A stretch of 64,000 nucleotides of DNA, taken from contig NZ_SCVC01000004.1 of assembly GCF_004297405.1 (NCBI RefSeq), forward strand, positions 62,001-126,000, given 5' to 3'. Positions within the stretch are counted from its first letter, which is position 1; the number at the start of each line of letters is the position of its first letter. Below are positions 43,887 through 53,226 of this stretch, piece after piece. Below the pieces are notes generated by a model. It ran no database searches. It was not told the origin of the DNA and saw nothing but the letters and a program-made list of their open reading frames with translations. This DNA is from Reyranella sp. (GTDB lineage Bacteria > Pseudomonadota > Alphaproteobacteria > Reyranellales > Reyranellaceae). Both the position numbers and the translations under genes were made by a program.

Positions 43887-45251
43887 TCAGTAGGCGTAGT
43901 CGCGGAACAGCGCTGCGAAAGATCCCTTCCACTCGCCCTGCCACTTGGCGAGCAGCTCGTCGGCCGGCGCCTGGCCACTCGCCACTGCCCGATCGAGCGG
44001 CGCGAGATAGACGGTCTCGTCGTTGCCGGACGCATCGAGCTGCTTGCGCGCCCTGAGGCCTGCATGCGCGATCTCGACGACGTCCCGGGCAAGCTCCGAC
44101 AGGACGCGGCCGCGGAATATCGTGGCGAGGCCGGTCTTGGGCGTTTCGGCGCGCAGGAAATCGTGATCGGCGACGCTCCAGTCCTTCACCAGGTCCCAGG
44201 CCGCGTCGAGCGCGCTCTGATCGTAGAGCAAGCCGACCCACAAGGCCGGCAGCGCATCGAGGGCCGGCAGCGGACCGGAATCGGCGCCGCGCATTTCGAG
44301 ATAGCGCTTCAGCCGCACCTCGGGGAAGGCCGTCGTGACGTGATCGGCCCAGTCGTTGATGGTCGGCTTCTCGCCGGGCCGCGCCGGCAGCTTGCCCTTG
44401 AGGAAGTCGCGGAAGCTCTGGCCCGAAGCGTCGATGTACTTGCCGTCGCGGTAGACGAAGTACATGGGCACATCGAGCATGTAGTCGGCGTAACGCTCGA
44501 AACCAAAGCCGTCCTCGAACACGAAAGGCAGCATGCCGCAACGATCGGGATCGGTGTCGGTCCAGATGTGGCTGCGATAGCTCTTGAAGCCGGCTTCCTT
44601 GCCTTCCTTGAAAGGTGAGTTGGCGAACAGCGCCGTGGCGATCGGCTGCAGAGCCAGCGACACACGGAACTTCTTCACCATGTCGGCTTCGGAGTCGAAG
44701 TCGAGATTGGTCTGCACCGTACAGGTGCGCAGCATCATGTCGATGCCGAGCTTGCCCTTCTTGGGCATGTACTCGCGCATGATCTTGTAGCGGCCCTTGG
44801 GCATCCAGTGCATGTCCTCGCGCGTCCACTCGGGCGCGAAGCCAAGGCCGATGAAGGAAGCGCCGATCTCGCCGGCGACCTGCTTCACCTCGTCGATATG
44901 CTGGGCGTTCTCCGCTGCCGTTTCGTGCAGGGTCTCGAGGGGGGCGCCGGAGAGCTCGAACTGGCCGCCCGGTTCAAGGGTGATGTTGGCCTTGCCGCGC
45001 AGCAGAGCGATCGGGTTGTTGCCTTCGACAACCGGCTCCCAACCGAAGCGACGCAGCCCTTCGAGCATGGCACGGATGCCGTCCGGCCCGTCATAGGCAA
45101 GCGGCTTCAGCGTCTTCGTATGATAGCCAAATTTCTCATGCTCGGTGCCCATGCGCCAGTTGGCGCGCGGCTTGTTCCCGGCAGCAAAATATTCGATGAG
45201 CTGCCGCCGATCCTCGATCAGCGTGCCGCCGCCCGACGGAGGTGCGGACAT
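43887..45251 (-). CDS. gshA: Glutamate-cysteine ligase, plant/alphaproteobacterial type
   Basis: A 454-residue ligase that makes gamma-glutamylcysteine, the first step of glutathione synthesis. The start region NWRMGTEHEKFGYH and GRANITLEPGGQFELSGAPL-like block near residues 70-85 are hallmarks of the plant-type family. KGRYKIMREYMPKKGKLG and TCTVQTNLDFDSEADM follow. Length is usual. Linkage with rsmE and ubiA upstream is a conserved arrangement in alphaproteobacteria. Confidence 0.95.
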   Translation of the reverse strand: MSAPPSGGGTLIEDRRQLIEYFAAGNKPRANWRMGTEHEKFGYHTKTLKPLAYDGPDGIRAMLEGLRRFGWEPVVEGNNPIALLRGKANITLEPGGQFELSGAPLETLHETAAENAQHIDEVKQVAGEIGASFIGLGFAPEWTREDMHWMPKGRYKIMREYMPKKGKLGIDMMLRTCTVQTNLDFDSEADMVKKFRVSLALQPIATALFANSPFKEGKEAGFKSYRSHIWTDTDPDRCGMLPFVFEDGFGFERYADYMLDVPMYFVYRDGKYIDASGQSFRDFLKGKLPARPGEKPTINDWADHVTTAFPEVRLKRYLEMRGADSGPLPALDALPALWVGLLYDQSALDAAWDLVKDWSVADHDFLRAETPKTGLATIFRGRVLSELARDVVEIAHAGLRARKQLDASGNDETVYLAPLDRAVASGQAPADELLAKWQGEWKGSFAALFRDYAY

Positions 45252-45394
45252 TCTTTCTCTTCTCCCTGAGCGCCCCGCCGCCTTCTAAGCGCTGGGAGCG
45301 GCGCAGTCGCATGAACAATTCTCACGCGAGCCTGCGTCTGGTTTATCTTGTTCGAGTCCCCGTCTCCCACACCGCCGGGGGCCTGCGCAAGCGC

Positions 45395-46183
45395 TCAGAA
45401 GGTAACCTTTGATGTGCGGTAATCGGCAGCGAGACGCGGCGTCGGACGCCGCCAGTCGCCGACCAGGGCCTGCCAGCAGGCAAGCGCTGCCAGCGCCGCC
45501 GTATCGGCTCGCAGGATGCGCGGACCGAGCCCGACCGATACGACATCCCTTATGCGACGTATCGCCAAGAGCTCGGCTTCGGCAAAACCACCTTCCGGTC
45601 CGATGACGATGGCCCAGGGTGCAGTGCGCGCCGCATCATCGAGATGGCTCAGCACATCGCCGATCGGCGGGCCACCGCCAGTCTCATCGCACATCAGCAA
45701 GCGGCGGTCCGCCGGCCAGGATTCGAGCAGACGTCCGAGGTCGATCGGCTCCCGCACCTCGGGCACGCTCAATCGCTCGGTCTGTTCGGCCGCTTCGACG
45801 GCGTTGGCGCGCAACCGCGCGACGTTCACGCGTTCCACCGCCGTATGGCGCGTCACGACCGGCTGCAGGGCGGAGACGCCGAGTTCGGTCGCCTTCTCGG
45901 CGATGTAGTCGATACGCGCGCGCTTGACCGGCGCGAAGCAGAGCCAGACATCGGGCTCGGCTTCCTGCGCGCGCGTCTGCTCATCGATCTCCGCGACGGC
46001 TGCCTTCTTGCCACGCGCGGCAAGCGTGCCGCGCCATTCACCATCACGACCGTTGAACAGCAGCAGCGGCGCACCATCGGGCCGGCGCATGACATGGCGC
46101 AGATAGTGGACCTGCGCTTCTTCGAGCGGCGCTTCGATGCCGCTCGACAGATCGGCCTCGACGAAGAGACGTGCTGCGCTCAT
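45395..46183 (-). CDS. rsmE: 16S rRNA (uracil-1498-N3) methyltransferase
   Basis: A 262-residue SPOUT methyltransferase. ATG 46183 is the family start (SAARLFVEADLSSG); the frame is open to 46561 in the divergent ubiA gene. EKATELGVSALQPVVTRHT and, at the C-terminus, IGPEGGFAEAELLA with LGPRILRADTAALAALA form the knotted SAM site. It methylates U1498 of 16S rRNA. It is divergent from ubiA, with 42 bases between starts. The 143 bases to gshA hold no gene. Confidence 0.95.
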   Translation of the reverse strand: MSAARLFVEADLSSGIEAPLEEAQVHYLRHVMRRPDGAPLLLFNGRDGEWRGTLAARGKKAAVAEIDEQTRAQEAEPDVWLCFAPVKRARIDYIAEKATELGVSALQPVVTRHTAVERVNVARLRANAVEAAEQTERLSVPEVREPIDLGRLLESWPADRRLLMCDETGGGPPIGDVLSHLDDAARTAPWAIVIGPEGGFAEAELLAIRRIRDVVSVGLGPRILRADTAALAALACWQALVGDWRRPTPRLAADYRTSKVTF

Positions 46184-46225
46184 CGGCTCATGGTGTTCCT
46201 GTATGCATCGCTGCATGATGCCGTC

Positions 46226-47149
46226 ATGACCGCCGACCGGACAACCGGCTTCACCGACATCAATCGTCAGCACTGGACCTTGCGCTATCTGCCTCCCTGG
46301 GCGCGGCCTTATGGACGGCTGGCGCGCTGGGACCGGCCGATCGGCATCTGGCTGCTGCTGTTTCCCTGCTGGTGGTCGCTGGCGCTGGCGGCGGCGCCGA
46401 GCTGGGGACGTCTCGCCGGCCTGATGGCGTTGTTCGCGCTGGGCGCGCTTGCGATGCGCGGGATGGGCTGCACCTGGAACGACATCCTCGACCGCAAGGT
46501 CGATGCCGGGGTCGAGCGCACGCGCGGCCGGCCGCTGCCGTCGGGCGAAGTGAAGCTTCACCAGGCCCTGATCTGGATGGCCCTGCAGGGTGCGGTTGGC
46601 GCGGCGGTGCTTTTCAAGCTGAACAAGTTCGCCGGCGGCGTGGCGCTCTGCTCACTGCTGCTGGTCGCGGTTTATCCGGCGATGAAGAAGGTCACCTCCT
46701 GGCCGCAGGTCGTGCTGGGGCTCGCCTTCAACTGGGGCGCACTGGTGGGCTATGCCGCCGTCACGGGCACGCTCTCCTGGGCCACGGTCGCGCTGTACTT
46801 CGGCGGCGTTGCCTGGACCATGGTCTACGACACGATCTACGCCATGCAGGACCAGCGCGACGACGCGATCGTCGGCGTGCGCTCGACAGCACGCCGCTTC
46901 GCCGACGCACCGCGGCGATGGCTCACGCTCTTCGCCGTATTGGCGATCGGCTTCTGGATCCTGACCGGCGTGCTGGCACCTCTCGGGCCGGGCTACTTCG
47001 TGCTGCTCGCCTGCGTCGCGGCGCACTTCTTCTGGCAGATCGCCTTCGTCAAACCGAGCGATCCGGCGAATTGCCTGATGCGCTTCAAGTCCAACGCCCA
47101 GGTCGGCTGGCTGCTGCTGCTCGCGCTCGTCGCCGATCATCTCTATTAA
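46226..47149 (+). CDS. ubiA: 4-hydroxybenzoate polyprenyltransferase
   Basis: A 307-residue inner-membrane prenyltransferase of ubiquinone synthesis. ATG 46226 (MTADRTTGF) is chosen; ATG 46190 in frame is possible. The first Asp-rich motif is NDILDRKVDAGVERTRGRPL near residue 90, and the second is DTIYAMQDQRDD near residue 205. Several hydrophobic segments agree with a multi-span protein. The ubiD gene 4.5 kb downstream acts on its product. Confidence 0.95.
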   Translation: MTADRTTGFTDINRQHWTLRYLPPWARPYGRLARWDRPIGIWLLLFPCWWSLALAAAPSWGRLAGLMALFALGALAMRGMGCTWNDILDRKVDAGVERTRGRPLPSGEVKLHQALIWMALQGAVGAAVLFKLNKFAGGVALCSLLLVAVYPAMKKVTSWPQVVLGLAFNWGALVGYAAVTGTLSWATVALYFGGVAWTMVYDTIYAMQDQRDDAIVGVRSTARRFADAPRRWLTLFAVLAIGFWILTGVLAPLGPGYFVLLACVAAHFFWQIAFVKPSDPANCLMRFKSNAQVGWLLLLALVADHLY

Positions 47150-47154
47150 GGCTG

Positions 47155-47826
47155 ATGCCGCGTCTGCCTGCCGACCCTCAGGGGTTCATCCGCGCCAACA
47201 CCGCGCTCGAAGCCCCCGCCATGGTGCCGGAGTTCAAGCTGTGGCTCGCCAGCGAATATGTGCCGATCTGGCAGGCCACCGAGGCCTGGCTGGAGGAGCA
47301 GAACGTCGACCCTCCCTACTGGGCCTTCTGCTGGCCGGGCGGCCAGGCCGTGGCGCGCTACCTGCTCGACAATCCGGCGCTGGTCGCCGGCAAGCGCGTG
47401 ATCGACTTTGCCGCGGGATCGGGCGTCTCCTCGATGGCTGCGGCGAAGGCCGGCGCCGCCACCGTGATCGCCAATGATATCGATGAGTTGTCCCTGATCG
47501 CGACCCGCCTCAATGCCGAGGCCAACGGGCTGGCCGTCGACACCAGCAGCGCGGACTGGCTGGCCGGCGCCGATGGAGACCCCGAGGCCGACGTGGTGAT
47601 TGCCGGCGACGTCTGTTACGAGCGCGAGATGTCGGTGCGAGCGCTAGGCTGGTTGCGCAGCCACGCCGCCAGAGGGCGCCTGGTATTGTTGGGTGACCCC
47701 GGCCGGAATTATTTCAGCGCGCAGGGCCTCGAAGAGTGCGCGCGCTATGAGATTCCGACGTCACTACAGCTAGAAAACAGGGGCATGCGCGAAACTGTCC
47801 TCTGGCGGGTACTGCCTCATCCCTAG
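47155..47826 (+). CDS. SAM-dependent methyltransferase, ETF-beta lysine methyltransferase (METTL20)-like
   Basis: A 223-residue class I methyltransferase. PYWAFCWPGGQAVARYLLDN at 44-63 and KRVIDFAAGSGVSS (SAM motif I) followed by VIANDIDELSLIAT match the METTL20/ETFB-KMT group, which trimethylates lysines of electron-transfer flavoprotein beta. ATG 47155 is five bases after the ubiA stop; the open frame upstream is the ubiA shadow. Related nicotinamide-type methyltransferases share this motif, so substrate is inferred. It may be cotranscribed with ubiA. Confidence 0.8.
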   Translation: MPRLPADPQGFIRANTALEAPAMVPEFKLWLASEYVPIWQATEAWLEEQNVDPPYWAFCWPGGQAVARYLLDNPALVAGKRVIDFAAGSGVSSMAAAKAGAATVIANDIDELSLIATRLNAEANGLAVDTSSADWLAGADGDPEADVVIAGDVCYEREMSVRALGWLRSHAARGRLVLLGDPGRNYFSAQGLEECARYEIPTSLQLENRGMRETVLWRVLPHP

Positions 47827-47876
47827 GCAATCCGTTATAATTCCTTAACTGTTCTTTCACAGAGGACTTGGGTTAC

Positions 47877-48638
47877 ATGGCCTCAATGCCCTCTAAGACA
47901 CCGAAATCAACAATAAAGCCGGCCGACTTCGCGACCCTCTACGACGGGTTCAACTCGCCCGTGTCGCGGTTCGACTGCGGCCGCAAGTGCGCGCCGCTGA
48001 ACGGAGGCGAGCCGGTCTGCTGCTCCACCGAGAACGCCGTGCCGGTGGTCCACAAGGTCGAGTTCGACCTGCTGAAGACCCGCACCGACCTCTGGTCCAA
48101 GTTCAAGCCCTACGATTATGCGACCAAGCAGATCGTGGCCGAGCTCACCAACGACTGCATGGCCATCCACTGCAAGGGCGCGCGCTTCTGCGAGCGCGAC
48201 AACCGCACGATCGCCTGCCGCGGCTTTCCCTTCTATCCCTACCTGACGAGGCAGAAGGAATTCATCGGCGTCGGCACCTACTGGGTGTTCGAGGATCGCT
48301 GCTGGATGATGTCCAACCTCGAAGTCGTCGACCGCACCTTCGTCGAGGAGTTCATCGCCACCTACGAGGCGCTGTTCATCAAGGACCACAGCGAGTTCAC
48401 GACCTACGTCGATTTCTCGGCCTCGGCACGGCGCGTCTATTCCCGCTGGAAGCGCGAGATCCCGTTGCTCGGCCGTCAGGGCGAACTTCTGATCGTGACG
48501 CCGTCGACCGGCGAGGTCCGCCCCGGCCGCAAGAAAGACTTCCCCAAGACTGCCCCCTTCTCCTCGGAGAAGGAGTATCGTGCGGCGGTGAAGGAAGCCG
48601 GTGGCGAGGTTCCCAAGGAAGGGTTGCGCGCCACCTGA
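47877..48638 (+). CDS. Conserved Cys-rich protein, putative metal-binding
   Basis: A 253-residue soluble protein with ATG 47877 (AGAGG twelve bases upstream). The first half has clustered cysteines: FDCGRKCAPLN, EPVCCSTEN, TNDCMAIHCKGARFCERDN and IACRGFPFYP. This spacing suggests a metal or Fe-S site like those of the Cys-rich YkgJ/UPF0153 family, though the usual motif is not exact. The second half is ordinary alpha/beta with WVFEDRCWMMSNLEVV. Function unknown. Confidence 0.65.
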   Translation: MASMPSKTPKSTIKPADFATLYDGFNSPVSRFDCGRKCAPLNGGEPVCCSTENAVPVVHKVEFDLLKTRTDLWSKFKPYDYATKQIVAELTNDCMAIHCKGARFCERDNRTIACRGFPFYPYLTRQKEFIGVGTYWVFEDRCWMMSNLEVVDRTFVEEFIATYEALFIKDHSEFTTYVDFSASARRVYSRWKREIPLLGRQGELLIVTPSTGEVRPGRKKDFPKTAPFSSEKEYRAAVKEAGGEVPKEGLRAT

Positions 48639-48649
48639 TCAGGGTTGCC

Positions 48650-49555
48650 GTGCCGTTCGTCAGTCGCCGTCGTCTCGCCTGGGCTCTGTTGCTGCTGTCG
48701 CCGGCGATGTTCGCCGTCAACATGTTGATGGCACGCTACGCGACCTTCGTGCCGCCCAATGCCCTGGCCCTTGGGCGATGGCTGGGCGTCGCGCTCCTGC
48801 TCCTGCCCTTCGTCTGGCCACGTCTGGTGCGCCATCGCCATGCCCTCAGCCGCGAATGGCCCGACCTGCTGTTGCTGGGCGCGCTCGGCATGTGGGTCTG
48901 CGGTGCCTGGGTCTATATCGGTGGTCGCACGACGCCAGCCCTCAACATCGGCCTGATCTACGCCGCGTCACCGATCCTGGTCGTGGCGCTGGGCCGGCTG
49001 CTCTATCGCGAACGGCTGACCGCCGGGCGCCTCGCCGGCATCGTGCTCTGCCTCGCCGGTGTCGCCGCTGTCTTCGCGAAGGGTCACATCGGCAACCTCC
49101 TCTCGGTCCAGTTCACCGAGGGCGATCTTTGGATCGCCGCCGCGTCGGCCTGCTGGGGCATCTACTCCGTGCTGTTGAAACACCGACCGAGCGCACTCGA
49201 TCCGCTGACGAGGCTGTGCGCGATTGCCTTCGCGGGCTCGCTGGTGCTGCTGCCCTTCGCCATCGGCGAGGCTGCGCTGTGGAGCGGACCAGATTTTTCG
49301 GACTGGCGCACCTGGGCCTGCTGGATCGTCCTCGCGGTCATTCCCGGCGTCGGCGCCTATGGCGCTTTCTCTTTCTGCATCCGCGAATTGGGGCCTTCGG
49401 TGACCAGCGTGTCGATGTATCTCGGTCCGCTCTATGTCGGCATCCTCGCCTGGCTCACGCTTGGCGAAGCGCCGCAATGGTACCATCTAGTGGGAACAGC
49501 CCTCGTCCTGCCCGGCCTGTTCCTGGCCACGCGTCCTCCCGCCAAAGGAGCCTGA
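48650..49555 (+). CDS. DMT-superfamily permease (EamA family)
   Basis: A 301-residue inner-membrane protein with about ten hydrophobic segments in two EamA repeats, for example [36 protein letters not shown] and [18 protein letters not shown] 48650 ([11 protein letters not shown]) is the chosen start, 11 bases after the Cys-rich gene. Members export metabolites or amino acids. The creA gene begins two bases after its stop, so they are likely cotranscribed. Confidence 0.88.
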   Translation: MPFVSRRRLAWALLLLSPAMFAVNMLMARYATFVPPNALALGRWLGVALLLLPFVWPRLVRHRHALSREWPDLLLLGALGMWVCGAWVYIGGRTTPALNIGLIYAASPILVVALGRLLYRERLTAGRLAGIVLCLAGVAAVFAKGHIGNLLSVQFTEGDLWIAAASACWGIYSVLLKHRPSALDPLTRLCAIAFAGSLVLLPFAIGEAALWSGPDFSDWRTWACWIVLAVIPGVGAYGAFSFCIRELGPSVTSVSMYLGPLYVGILAWLTLGEAPQWYHLVGTALVLPGLFLATRPPAKGA

Positions 49556-49556
49556 G

Positions 49557-50012
49557 ATGTTTCGTGCGATCCTCTCCTTGCTCGCCCTGCTGCTGGCCCT
49601 TCCGGCCGCCGCGGAGGAAATCGGTTCCGTGGGCTATCGCTTCAAGTGGCTTGGCCCCAACGACAAGATCGTGGTCGAGGCTTTCGACGATCCCGATATC
49701 GCCGGCATCACCTGCTACATCTCGCGCGCGCGCACCGGCGGCATCAAGGGTGCCTTCGGTCTCGCCGAGGATCCACCCTATGCGTCGATCTCCTGCCATC
49801 AGGTCGGACCGGTTGATGGTACGCAAGCAGAGAAGCTCAAGAGCCCGCACGAGGTTTTCAGCGAACGCGCCTCGTTGATCTTCAAGACGACACAGGTCGT
49901 GCGGTTCTACGATCCCAAGCGCCGGGCGCTGGTCTATCTCACCTATACCGACCGTGTGATCGAAGGCAGCCCGCAGAATTCGATCAGCGTCGTGCCCATT
50001 GGTTTGAAGTAA
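49557..50012 (+). CDS. creA: CreA family protein
   Basis: A 151-residue exported protein with signal peptide [17 protein letters not shown]. The mature part has [33 protein letters not shown] and GAFGLAEDP, all hallmarks of CreA. The family is widespread in proteobacteria; its biochemical role is not established. A conserved pair of Cys (TCYI and SCHQ) may be disulfide-bonded. Confidence 0.93.
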   Translation: MFRAILSLLALLLALPAAAEEIGSVGYRFKWLGPNDKIVVEAFDDPDIAGITCYISRARTGGIKGAFGLAEDPPYASISCHQVGPVDGTQAEKLKSPHEVFSERASLIFKTTQVVRFYDPKRRALVYLTYTDRVIEGSPQNSISVVPIGLK

Positions 50013-50026
50013 GAGGCTAAAGAAAC

Positions 50027-50905
50027 ATGACGAACCGTCCGCAACCGACCTGGCGCTCTTTGATGTTCGTGCCGGTGACCGCCGAACGCTTCGTCGCGAA
50101 GGCGCACACGCGCGGTGCCGATGCGATCATCCTCGATCTCGAGGACTCGATCCTGCCGGCACACAAGGAGGCCGCACGGTCAGCCCTCGCCGCCGCCGTT
50201 CCTCGCGTCGCCCAGAGCGGCGCCGATGTGGTGGTGCGCATCAACCGTCCCCTAACGCTCGCCATCCCCGACATCGCCGCTGCCGTCATGCCGGGTGTGA
50301 CAGCGCTGATGTTGCCCAAGGTCATGGGACCCGAGCATGTACGTCTCCTCTCCGAAGTGGTGGCGGAGCACGAGGCGGCGCAGGGCATGGAGATCGGCCA
50401 CACGCGCTTTCTCGCCTTGATCGAATCGCCCGCCGCCCTGCCGCATCTCTTCGCCATCGCCGCCGAGCCTCGCATGGCGGGCATGTCGGTGGGCGGTGAG
50501 GACATGGCGACGGAACTGGGCGCCATCCCGTCGGCCGACAGCATGTACGTCTTCGCCATGCAGGGCCTGGCTGCCGCACGCGCCGCCGGCATTCTGCCGA
50601 TGGGCTCGATGGGACAGCTCGCGAAGATCGACGATCTCGACTCCTACAGAGCCGGTTTGCGGCGTGGCCGGGCGCTGGGCTTCACGACGGCCGCCTGCAT
50701 CCATCCGCTGCACGTGCCAATCATCAACGAAGAGTATGGCGCGTCGGCGGCCGAGCTGGACCGCGCCCGCCGTCTGATCGCGGCCTTCGAGGCGGCAGAC
50801 GCCGGCGCCGTGGCCTTCGAAGGCAGCATGGTCGATCTGCCCGTTGTCGAGCGCGCGCGACGCCTGGTGGCGCGCGCCGCGGCCTGGCACAAGACCGGCG
50901 CCTAG
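50027..50905 (+). CDS. HpcH/HpaI aldolase or CitE-like citrate lyase beta family protein
   Basis: A 292-residue TIM-barrel enzyme. The N-terminus RSLMFVPVTAERFVAKAHTR and ADAIILDLEDSIL are the CitE family pattern, with the metal-binding Asp/Glu set (LEDS; later ALIESPAALP and SVGGEDMATELG). Stand-alone CitE homologues cleave malyl-CoA or citramalyl-CoA-like thioesters. No citrate lyase alpha or gamma subunit is near. It is followed by a convergent gene. Confidence 0.9.
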   Translation: MTNRPQPTWRSLMFVPVTAERFVAKAHTRGADAIILDLEDSILPAHKEAARSALAAAVPRVAQSGADVVVRINRPLTLAIPDIAAAVMPGVTALMLPKVMGPEHVRLLSEVVAEHEAAQGMEIGHTRFLALIESPAALPHLFAIAAEPRMAGMSVGGEDMATELGAIPSADSMYVFAMQGLAAARAAGILPMGSMGQLAKIDDLDSYRAGLRRGRALGFTTAACIHPLHVPIINEEYGASAAELDRARRLIAAFEAADAGAVAFEGSMVDLPVVERARRLVARAAAWHKTGA

Positions 50906-50915
50906 CGATAGAGGC

Positions 50916-51638
50916 TTAACGATAGAGGAAGGTGCCCAACAGCACCCACCGCGCCGCGTTCGGCTTGCCGACGAGCGGTGTCGTGTAGTGCCAGAATGGC
51001 AGGCGATAGGCCGTCATCGTGGCAGGCTTGGCCACCGACACGATCTCGCTGAAATGGCCGGCGCGGCTGTAGACCAGCCATTGGTGCGCCACGCCCGGCG
51101 TGCACAGGCTGAGATGCAGGTCGATATAACCAGCCTTCGCATCCTTGTTCTCGGGATGGTGATCGTTGTGCGGCCCGGCATAGTCGCCCGGCCCGTAACG
51201 CAGCACCTGCAAGCCCCAGCCCGCCGCCAGCTTGCGGCCGGCCAGTGCCTCGGCGAAGGCACGGAAGCTCTTCGACCGCATCATGCGCACGAGGCCGATG
51301 CGTTCCGCAGCCTTGACGCCGGGCTCGCGCCGACTCTCGAAATAGACCGTGCGGGCGCGGCTGGTCTTGGGCAGCAGCTCGCCATAGTCGCGGCGCATCT
51401 CCGAGATCGTCTCCGGCGGAATCGGCCGCTCCAGCGGTTCGAGCGTGTCGACAAGCTCGGCCTCGAGCGCGCGGCGCAGGCGGCCCACCTTGGCGCGATC
51501 CAGCAGGTCGTCGCGGGCAAGGAAGCGCGTGCGCGGATTGGCGAGTGCCCCGCACAGCGGATGCGAACCCGCCAGCACCTGCCGGCCGGCGCGACTCAGC
51601 AGGTCTTCGAATTCAGCCGGAATGGCGTTTGATTTCAT
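50916..51638 (-). CDS. Putative Fe(II)/2-oxoglutarate oxygenase-like protein
   Basis: A 240-residue protein. GPHNDHHPENKDAKAG near residue 156 supplies an H-N-D iron motif, and LPFWHYTTPL followed by ARWVLLGTFLYR fits the distal His and 2-oxoglutarate Arg. The N-terminal 120 residues carry no recognised domain. The fold call is inferential. It is convergent with the CitE-like gene and divergent from ubiD, with 45 bases between the start codons. Confidence 0.55.
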   Translation of the reverse strand: MKSNAIPAEFEDLLSRAGRQVLAGSHPLCGALANPRTRFLARDDLLDRAKVGRLRRALEAELVDTLEPLERPIPPETISEMRRDYGELLPKTSRARTVYFESRREPGVKAAERIGLVRMMRSKSFRAFAEALAGRKLAAGWGLQVLRYGPGDYAGPHNDHHPENKDAKAGYIDLHLSLCTPGVAHQWLVYSRAGHFSEIVSVAKPATMTAYRLPFWHYTTPLVGKPNAARWVLLGTFLYR

Positions 51639-51683
51639 GGCGTTTGATCTCGGACGCCCACCACTCTAAACGACAACCCCAGT

Positions 51684-53201
51684 ATGCCCTACGCCTCGCT
51701 TCGCGATTTCATGGACCGGCTTGAAAAGGCCGGCCGCCTGGTGCGCGTGAAAGCGCCCGTCTCCACGCATCTCGAAATGACGGAGATCCAGACCCGGTTG
51801 CTTGCCGAGCAAGGGCCTGCGGTGCTGTTCGAGAACGTGGTGCGCGAAGACGGCAGCCGCTCCGACGTTCCAGTACTGGTCAATCTCTTCGGCACCGTGG
51901 AGCGCGTCGCCTGGGGCATGGATCGCGAGCCTGCCCAGTTGCGCGCTGTCGGCGAGACGCTGGCCTTCCTGCGCCAGCCCGAGCCGCCCGGCGGCTGGCG
52001 CGAGGCGCTCGACATGCTGCCGATGCTGCGCACGGTCATGGCGATGAAGCCCAAGACGGTCGGCACTGCGCCTTGCCAGGAAGTCGTGCTCACCGGCGAC
52101 GACATCGACCTTGGCCGCCTGCCGATCCAGACCTGCTGGCCGGGCGAACCGGCGCCGCTGATCACCTGGCCGCTGATCGTCACGCAAGGGCCCAATCCCA
52201 AAGGCGATCGGCAGGACAGTTTCAACCTCGGCATCTACCGCCTGCAGGTCACCGGCAAGAACACCACCTTGATGCGCTGGCTAAAGCATCGCGGCGGCGC
52301 GCAGCACCACCAGCGCTGGAAAGGCGCGGGCAAACGCGAGCCGCTGCCGGTGGCGGCGGTGATCGGCGCCGATCCCGGCACCATCCTGGCCGCCGTCACG
52401 CCGGTCCCCGACACGCTTTCGGAGTATCAGTTCGCGGGCCTGCTGCGCGGCAAGAAGGTCGAGCTGGTCGATTGCAAGACCGTGCCGCTCAAGGTGCCGG
52501 CCGAGGCCGAGATCGTGCTCGAAGGCCATGTCAGCCTCGACGACTATGGCGACGAAGGCCCCTACGGCGATCACACCGGCTACTACAACAGCGTCGAACA
52601 GTTCCCGGTGTTCACCATCACCGCCATCACCATGCGGCGCCAGCCGATCTACCTCTCGACCTTCACCGGTCGGCCACCCGACGAACCATCAGTGCTGGGT
52701 GAGGCTCTGAACGAGGTGTTCATCCCCCTCTTCCAGCAGCAGTTCCCCGAGATCGTCGACTTCTGGCTGCCCCCCGAAGGTTGCAGCTATCGCATCGCCG
52801 TCGTCTCGATGAAGAAGGCTTATGCCGGTCACGCCAAGCGGGTGATGATGGGCGTGTGGTCCTATCTGCGGCAATTCATGTACACCAAGTGGGTGATCGT
52901 CGTGGATGCCGACATCGACGCTCGCAACTGGAAGGACGTGATGTGGGCGCTGTCGACACGCATGGATCCGGCGCGCGACATCACCGTGATCGAGAACACA
53001 CCGATCGACTATCTCGACTTCGCCTCGCCGGTCTCCGGCCTCGGTTCCAAGATCGGCCTCGATGCCACCGACAAGTTCCCCGGCGAGACCAACCGCGAAT
53101 GGGGTCGCCAGATCCGCATGGATCAGGCCGTGATCGACAAGGTCGACGCCATGTGGGGCGAACTCGGCCTGCCGGGCAGCGGCAAGAAGATCTGGCGTTA
53201 G
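51684..53201 (+). CDS. ubiD: 3-polyprenyl-4-hydroxybenzoate decarboxylase
   Basis: A 505-residue decarboxylase of ubiquinone synthesis that uses prenylated FMN. E291 and D296 lie in [14 protein letters not shown], the canonical UbiD active-site loop. [20 protein letters not shown] and [17 protein letters not shown] near the C-terminus match E. coli UbiD closely. UbiX, which makes the cofactor, is not in this window. The UbiA product 4.5 kb upstream is its substrate. The next gene starts 26 bases later. Confidence 0.95.
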   Translation: MPYASLRDFMDRLEKAGRLVRVKAPVSTHLEMTEIQTRLLAEQGPAVLFENVVREDGSRSDVPVLVNLFGTVERVAWGMDREPAQLRAVGETLAFLRQPEPPGGWREALDMLPMLRTVMAMKPKTVGTAPCQEVVLTGDDIDLGRLPIQTCWPGEPAPLITWPLIVTQGPNPKGDRQDSFNLGIYRLQVTGKNTTLMRWLKHRGGAQHHQRWKGAGKREPLPVAAVIGADPGTILAAVTPVPDTLSEYQFAGLLRGKKVELVDCKTVPLKVPAEAEIVLEGHVSLDDYGDEGPYGDHTGYYNSVEQFPVFTITAITMRRQPIYLSTFTGRPPDEPSVLGEALNEVFIPLFQQQFPEIVDFWLPPEGCSYRIAVVSMKKAYAGHAKRVMMGVWSYLRQFMYTKWVIVVDADIDARNWKDVMWALSTRMDPARDITVIENTPIDYLDFASPVSGLGSKIGLDATDKFPGETNREWGRQIRMDQAVIDKVDAMWGELGLPGSGKKIWR

Positions 53202-53226
53202 CTTTCAGCCACGAGGAGTCGTCATC

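Noticed and set aside
45340..45370. tRNA-like stretch between gshA and rsmE (GTTCGAGTCCCCGTCTCC)
   Set aside because: It resembles the 3' part of a tRNA, but the T-arm does not pair and no acceptor or anticodon arm precedes it. At most a relic; not called.
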